The notes beneath the pieces are model-generated. The model saw nothing but the letters and a program-made list of their open reading frames with translations. It searched no databases and was not told the origin of the DNA. A stretch of DNA of 64,000 nucleotides. Source: an uncultured Pseudomonas sp. GTDB taxonomy: Bacteria > Pseudomonadota > Gammaproteobacteria > Pseudomonadales > Pseudomonadaceae. The stretch spans positions 3,286,001 through 3,350,000 of the forward strand of contig NZ_OX044366.1 of NCBI RefSeq assembly GCF_943846705.1, written 5' to 3'. Positions 60,407 through 64,000 of this stretch are shown here, piece by piece (the stretch's first letter is position 1; the number at the start of each line of letters is the position of its first letter). Made by a program: the position numbers and the translations under genes.

Positions 60407-60500
60407 CACCGCCAGTCAGTAGCCGGCGGACAAGACCGCTGACTATTCAGCAACCGATCTAACCTGCCGGGTACTACCTGGCGCTAGAGGGTCAATACGC

Positions 60501-61295
60501 ATGCACATCAATCTTGCCGGCAAGACCGCTTTGGTTACTGCCTCCACAGGCGGCATCGGCTTCGCCATTGCCCATGGCCTGGCGCTCACCGGCGCTATCG
60601 TGATCATCAACGGGCGGAGTGACAGCTCGGTCGAAAAAGCCCTGGCACGTTTGAGCGAAGCGGTACCGCAGGCCACCTTCAGCGGAGTCGCGGCTGATCT
60701 GGGCAATGCCGACGGCGTTGGCGTTCTTACAGCTGCGCTTCCCACCATCGACATTCTGGTCAACAACGCCGGCATCTATGGTTTGGCCGATTTCTTCGAG
60801 GCCGATGACGACTGCTGGGAAGACTATTGGCAAACTAACGTAATGTCCGGTGTTCGCCTGAGCCGCGCGTTGGTTCCAGCCATGGTCCAACGAGGTTGGG
60901 GTAGGGTGGTGTTTATCTCCTCGGAGTCAGCCCGAAATATCCCGGCCGATATGGTTCATTACGGCGTAACCAAGACGGCGCAACTGGCGTTGTCGCGTGG
61001 CTTGGCCAAACGTGTGGCCGGCAGCGGCGTAACCGTTAACAGCGTGCTGCCAGGCCCGACACTGTCTGATGGCTTGGCTGAGCTGCTCAAAGGAGAGTCT
61101 GCCCGCTCCGGCAAATCCTTGGAGGCCGTCGCTGCCGAATTCGTCATGACCCACCGTCCCACCTCGTTGATTCAACGTGCGGCCACGGTCGATGAGGTCG
61201 CCAATATGGTCGTCTATATCTGCTCCACCCAGGCGTCAGCCACCAGCGGCGCTGCGCTGCGGGTCGATGGCGGCGTGGTGGACGATATCCTCTGA
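60501..61295 (+). CDS. Short-chain dehydrogenase/reductase
   Basis: A 264-residue SDR. ALVTASTGGIGFAIAHGLAL is the cofactor loop (TGxxxGIG in the variant form ASTGGIG), ILVNNAGIY follows, catalytic Ser in VVFISSESARN and YxxxK in YGVTKTAQLA. AAGHTF-type Asn is in VTVNSVLPGP. It reduces or oxidises a small carbonyl or alcohol with NAD(P)H. It follows the ABM gene by 94 bp, likely in the same unit controlled by the divergent LysR. Confidence 0.9.
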   Translation: MHINLAGKTALVTASTGGIGFAIAHGLALTGAIVIINGRSDSSVEKALARLSEAVPQATFSGVAADLGNADGVGVLTAALPTIDILVNNAGIYGLADFFEADDDCWEDYWQTNVMSGVRLSRALVPAMVQRGWGRVVFISSESARNIPADMVHYGVTKTAQLALSRGLAKRVAGSGVTVNSVLPGPTLSDGLAELLKGESARSGKSLEAVAAEFVMTHRPTSLIQRAATVDEVANMVVYICSTQASATSGAALRVDGGVVDDIL

Positions 61296-61359
61296 ACCCT
61301 TGACTACCTGGCACGTGTGTTCCGCACGGGTGACCTGAAGGTCACCGGCGCGCACGCTG

Positions 61360-61471
61360 TCAGTGAGTGAGCAGATCTCCAATCGATTCCGCTGCCAGTT
61401 GATACGAACGGCAACGCGCCGTCGGGTCGTAGATGCGCGCATCAATCATCAGTTCGTCTACGCCGGTGGTA
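61360..61471 (-). pseudogene. LLM-class flavin oxidoreductase, C-terminal remnant
   Basis: The minus-strand reading TTGVDELMIDARIYDPTARC, then RSYQLAAESIGDLLTH and a stop, matches the C-terminus of luciferase-like flavin-dependent oxidoreductases. The rest of the gene is gone; its edge meets the hairpin of the IS200-like remnant, so insertion of that element, or a deletion next to it, removed the 5' part. Confidence 0.6.
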
Positions 61472-61880
61472 GCACTAAACAACCACCGACTGAAGTCGGT
61501 GGGTTAGTGAATTACGGATTGAAAGTCCGGATACGCGTCGGCTGAACGACGCGTCGCATTAGTCCGGCTCCATCTTGAAATTATCGTTCGGGCTCGGCTC
61601 TGGCATCAAGTGACCCTCCACGATCCGGCACTCACGCTGCCTCGCCAACTCATGTAGCACCTCCCCCCAGGTGCTTGCGGATCGCTCCGAAGATCGCCTT
61701 CTTACGCCTCTTCGGGATGAATACAACGTGGTACTTACAGTCCCACTTCGTGTGAGCAAGGCTTTGGTAATCTCTCATTGGGTACCCCTATCTCTTGGTC
61801 GAGATAGAAGGTTCCTGATGACCGCATCACACGGTCAACCTCAAGGAGTCCCTCGGCTAAGCCGGGGGATTACCTTGTTT
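61472..61880 (-). mobile_element. Decayed IS200/IS605-family element
   Basis: A hairpin CCACCGACT-GA-AGTCGGTGG (about 61482-61501) marks one end, and CCCTCGGC-TAA-GCCGGGGG (about 61850-61868) the other. Both are typical subterminal hairpins recognised by Y1 transposases. A third palindrome (ACGCGTCG / CGACGCGT, about 61532-61553) lies inside. The element contains only the first part of tnpA and cannot move by itself. Confidence 0.72.
61559..61780 (-). pseudogene. tnpA: IS200/IS605 transposase TnpA fragment, frameshifted
   Basis: From an ATG at about 61780 the reading is MRDYQSLAHTKWDCKYHVVF, IPKRRKKAIFGAIRKHLG, a classic IS200 TnpA start. A G-run adds a base, after which GEVLHELARQRECRIVEGHL continues in the next frame. 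The protein then ends (MPEPSPN...) before the HxH motif and catalytic Tyr, so it is inactive. Confidence 0.8.
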
Positions 61881-62069
61881 ATTTAAGACTTGAAAGCCAA
61901 GCGGATAGATCGTCCAACTGCCTCGATATCCCATGCCCACTCGACCCTTTCATGTGCTGCGTACGCCGGACCGGGGCATGACACCAAGGCTGAAAAGCTT
62001 TCTGGATTTTACCCTTGCCAAGTTTGGCGAGAACCCGGCAAAGGCAACCTGGCCGAAAGCAGCGAGCGG
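61881..62069. other. Gap between IS remnant and DoxX gene
   Basis: About 190 bp without a gene I can support. Nothing notable was seen. Confidence 0.4.
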
Positions 62070-62474
62070 TTAGTTACGTGCTGAACGTTTCAAGGCGAAG
62101 GCTCCGTCATCCAGCAGCGCCAAGGCCAGTGCAGTGAATGCCAGAAAGACCGGGTATTCCCAGCCACCATTGGCGTTGGTGAAGCTCCAGCCATTACCGA
62201 AGTGCACGCTTGCTGCCACCAGCAGTTGCACGGTGGCTAGGGCCGCTACCCAGCGAGCGAGTACACCAAGGATCAGGAACAGGCCGCCGACCACTTCAAA
62301 GGCAATGACCGGATAGGCAAGAAAGCCGGAGAAGCCAACGGACTCAAAGAAACCTGCTGTGCCGGCCGGGGTGAACACCAGCAGCTTGGTCAGGCCATGA
62401 GCGAGAAACATCACGCCAAGGATTAGGCGTAGTACCAGGGCGGCATAGGGGAGGGTGCGGCTAGCGGCGGTCAT
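62070..62474 (-). CDS. DoxX-family membrane protein
   Basis: A 134-residue protein with four helices: LPYAALVLRLILGVMFLAHG, LLVFTPAGTAGFFESVGFSG, VIAFEVVGGLFLILGVLARW and YPVFLAFTALALALLDDGAF. DoxX/YqjF-like proteins are associated with quinone and thiol redox stress. It lies 83 bp downstream of the F420-reductase-like gene on the same strand, so the two are probably cotranscribed from the operator-containing promoter near 63200. Confidence 0.87.
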   Translation of the reverse strand: MTAASRTLPYAALVLRLILGVMFLAHGLTKLLVFTPAGTAGFFESVGFSGFLAYPVIAFEVVGGLFLILGVLARWVAALATVQLLVAASVHFGNGWSFTNANGGWEYPVFLAFTALALALLDDGAFALKRSARN

Positions 62475-62557
62475 GGGTGTTTTCCAATACGGGGAGTGTG
62501 GGTTGCCCGGGGCCACAGCTGTTTCGGCCGTGGCGCCAGGCATTGGGTAAGTGGGAA

Positions 62558-63187
62558 TTAACGATTGAGCCAGACCGGCGCGATCTGCGTGCCGAGCCCT
62601 GCGCCATAGCCGAGGTAGATGTTCAACCCGGCCAACGCTTCCAGATAACGCGCGTTTACCAAACCGCCGGCATCCACGGTTTTCCAACCCAGGCTTTGCG
62701 CAAGAGCAACGGCGGTTTGTTTGGCTCGTGCGCTATCGCTGGCCAGGAACACGCTGCCTTGCTGCTCGTTGGCAAATGTGGGACCGCTGGCCAGCACTTG
62801 GGCGAACAGGGTGTTGAAGCCCTTGACCAGCTCCACACCTGGCAGCGCCTTGGCGATTTCCTCCGCTGCACTGGTGCTGTGGCCGATGGTCAGACCCATG
62901 TAGTCGGCTGTCAGCGGGTTGGTGATGTCGATGACCACTTTGCCTTCGAGACTGCCCAGACTTTTCAGCGCGGTTAAGGCGTCCTGGTAAGCAGTGGCGA
63001 CGATCACCACTTCGTTCTGGCCAAGGGCCTGATCAGCGGCGAATGCTTCGACGTTTTGATGCTGCGCGGCGAGGGCGTGCGCCTTGTCCAGATCACGGCC
63101 GGTGATACGAACATGGTGTCCAAACTGGGACAACTGTTGAGCGAAAGCCGAGCCCATGTTGCCGGTACCGATAAGGGTAATGTTCAT
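62558..63187 (-). CDS. NADP-dependent oxidoreductase, F420-reductase-like Rossmann protein
   Basis: A 209-residue protein: MNITLIGTGNMGSAFAQQLS is the NADP-binding GxGxxG turn and RITGRDLDKAHALA the 2'-phosphate region. VVIVATAYQDALTALKSLGS and KVVIDITNPL follow, with VKGFNTLFAQV as the conserved segment of the NADPH-dependent F420 reductase/STEAP-like family. Pseudomonas lacks coenzyme F420 as far as is known, so it probably reduces another cofactor or quinone. It is divergent from the LysR gene at 63291. Confidence 0.87.
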   Translation of the reverse strand: MNITLIGTGNMGSAFAQQLSQFGHHVRITGRDLDKAHALAAQHQNVEAFAADQALGQNEVVIVATAYQDALTALKSLGSLEGKVVIDITNPLTADYMGLTIGHSTSAAEEIAKALPGVELVKGFNTLFAQVLASGPTFANEQQGSVFLASDSARAKQTAVALAQSLGWKTVDAGGLVNARYLEALAGLNIYLGYGAGLGTQIAPVWLNR

Positions 63188-63220
63188 GTCTTTTGCCTCG
63201 TGCTGTGTGTGATGGGATCC

Positions 63221-63249
63221 AGTTTAAAGATTCGATTTACGAGATAAAC
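63221..63249. promoter_or_regulatory. Operator-like element in the divergent promoter
   Basis: 26 of 29 positions agree with 58652-58680. It lies 33 bp from the oxidoreductase start and 41 bp from the LysR start, where a LysR-type regulator usually binds. Confidence 0.62.
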
Positions 63250-63290
63250 ATGATTTAATGTGACTTATAGTTCCGATAAGTGAGGCAATA

Positions 63291-64000
63291 ATGGATCGCG
63301 CGTTGGAGATGCAGGTGTTTTGCGCCGTGGTCGACAAGGGCAGCTTTGTCGGTGCCGTCGATGCGCTGGAAATGTCCAAGGCCGCCGTTTCCAGGCATGT
63401 AAATGCGCTGGAGGAACGCCTGGGCGTACGCCTGCTGCAACGCACCACGCGACGCTTATCACTGACCGAAGAAGGACGGGTTTTCTACCAGCAAGCGCGG
63501 GAAGTGCTGGCGTTGATGGGGGAGGCGGAAAGCGCTGTTTCTTCGGGCAACCATGAGCCTGCCGGCGTGCTGCGGGTCAATGCGCCGGTGAGTTTTGGTG
63601 TGTTGCACCTGGCGCCGCTGTGGACTGCCTTTTTGGAGCAAAACCCGAAGATTGAGCTGGATATCAGCCTGAACGATCGCCAGGTCGATTTGGTGGAGGA
63701 GGGGTATGACGTCGCGGTGCGCATCGCCCGGTTGGAAAGCTCTTCACTGGTGGGGCGCCGGTTTGCCAGCACGCGGATGCGCCTGTGTGCAGCCCCGAGC
63801 TACATCAAAAGCCATGCACCAGTAGAAGTGCCGCAAGACCTGGCCGAGCACCGGGTGATTGCCTATAGCAACTTTTCCAGTGGGAACGAATGGAGTTTTA
63901 CCGGGCCCGATGGCGAGCATAAGGTCAACACGCGTTCGGTCATTCGCTGCAATAACGGTGATACATGCCGATCTATTGCGTTGACTGCTGGCGGCATTTT
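63291..64000 (+). CDS. LysR-family transcriptional regulator (partial, 3' end outside window)
   Basis: The first 236 residues are present: DRALEMQVFCAVVDKGSFVG, ALEMSKAAVSRHVNALEERL, GVRLLQRTTRRLSLTEEGRV are the LysR winged helix of the CrgA/YhaJ kind. The effector domain begins PAGVLRVNAPVSFGVLHLAP and is intact to the window end. It is divergent from the oxidoreductase-doxX unit and the natural candidate to bind the element at 63221-63249. YhaJ-type regulators respond to aromatic or quinone stress; that function here is inferred. Confidence 0.9.
   Translation, partial: MDRALEMQVFCAVVDKGSFVGAVDALEMSKAAVSRHVNALEERLGVRLLQRTTRRLSLTEEGRVFYQQAREVLALMGEAESAVSSGNHEPAGVLRVNAPVSFGVLHLAPLWTAFLEQNPKIELDISLNDRQVDLVEEGYDVAVRIARLESSSLVGRRFASTRMRLCAAPSYIKSHAPVEVPQDLAEHRVIAYSNFSSGNEWSFTGPDGEHKVNTRSVIRCNNGDTCRSIALTAGGI

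Overview
The window is Pseudomonas chromosome. This rests on the gene order tusD/tusC - yccA - tRNA-Ser - gacA-uvrC-pgsA - tRNA-Gly/Cys/Leu, on galU and gor lying close together, on the TTG start of gacA overlapping uvrC, and on the GC-rich coding style. Gene identities were read from the translated sequence and recalled family signatures; no database search was run.

1-5.6 kb is conserved core: sulfur relay (tusCD), a Bax-inhibitor-type membrane protein, the GacA response regulator, UvrC, PgsA and four tRNAs with recognisable promoters and terminators. 5.7-13.4 kb holds fatty/acyl-CoA functions (thiolase, enoyl-CoA hydratase) with AraC, TetR and LuxR regulators, then an omega-aminotransferase and a polyamine-type periplasmic binding protein. 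13.5-28.3 kb reads as an arginine transaminase catabolic cluster. It has a BetI-like TetR, a response regulator - periplasmic sensor protein - hybrid kinase trio (AruR/AruS-like), an NhaC transporter, enoyl-CoA hydratase, acyl-CoA dehydrogenase, an ADP-forming acyl-CoA synthetase, AruI, AruH and an aldehyde dehydrogenase. 28.4-36.5 kb holds an Rrf2 regulator, an FAD-linked 2-hydroxyacid dehydrogenase, a dipeptide-type ABC importer and a quinone reductase. 36.8-41.6 kb returns to core-type genes: an MFS exporter, galU, a VOC protein, gor and a TRIC-family channel.

41.65-56.4 kb is an accessory island. Its left part is an AT-rich transposition module: a tyrosine recombinase followed by a DD(35)E transposase, a TniB-like ATPase and a TniQ-like zinc protein. 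To its right lie eroded pieces of an iron-uptake operon (TonB-receptor C-terminus, broken DUF3649 and PepSY genes, an intact DUF3325 gene). Then come small unknown genes, an ORC/STAND-like ATPase, and two divergent tyrosine recombinases with inverted repeats between their start codons. The island ends against a LysR gene that has lost its C-terminal part.

56.4-64 kb carries redox and aromatic/quinone-stress type genes: ArsR, carboxylesterase, DODA-type dioxygenase, LysR, ABM monooxygenase, SDR, DoxX, an F420-reductase-like NADP protein and LysR. A decayed IS200/IS605 copy interrupts a flavin-oxidoreductase remnant. Two promoters 4.5 kb apart share a nearly identical 29-bp operator-like sequence.

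The most unusual items are the tni-type module carrying a tyrosine rather than a serine recombinase, with a large inverted repeat over its promoter, and the divergent recombinase pair with candidate crossover sites.
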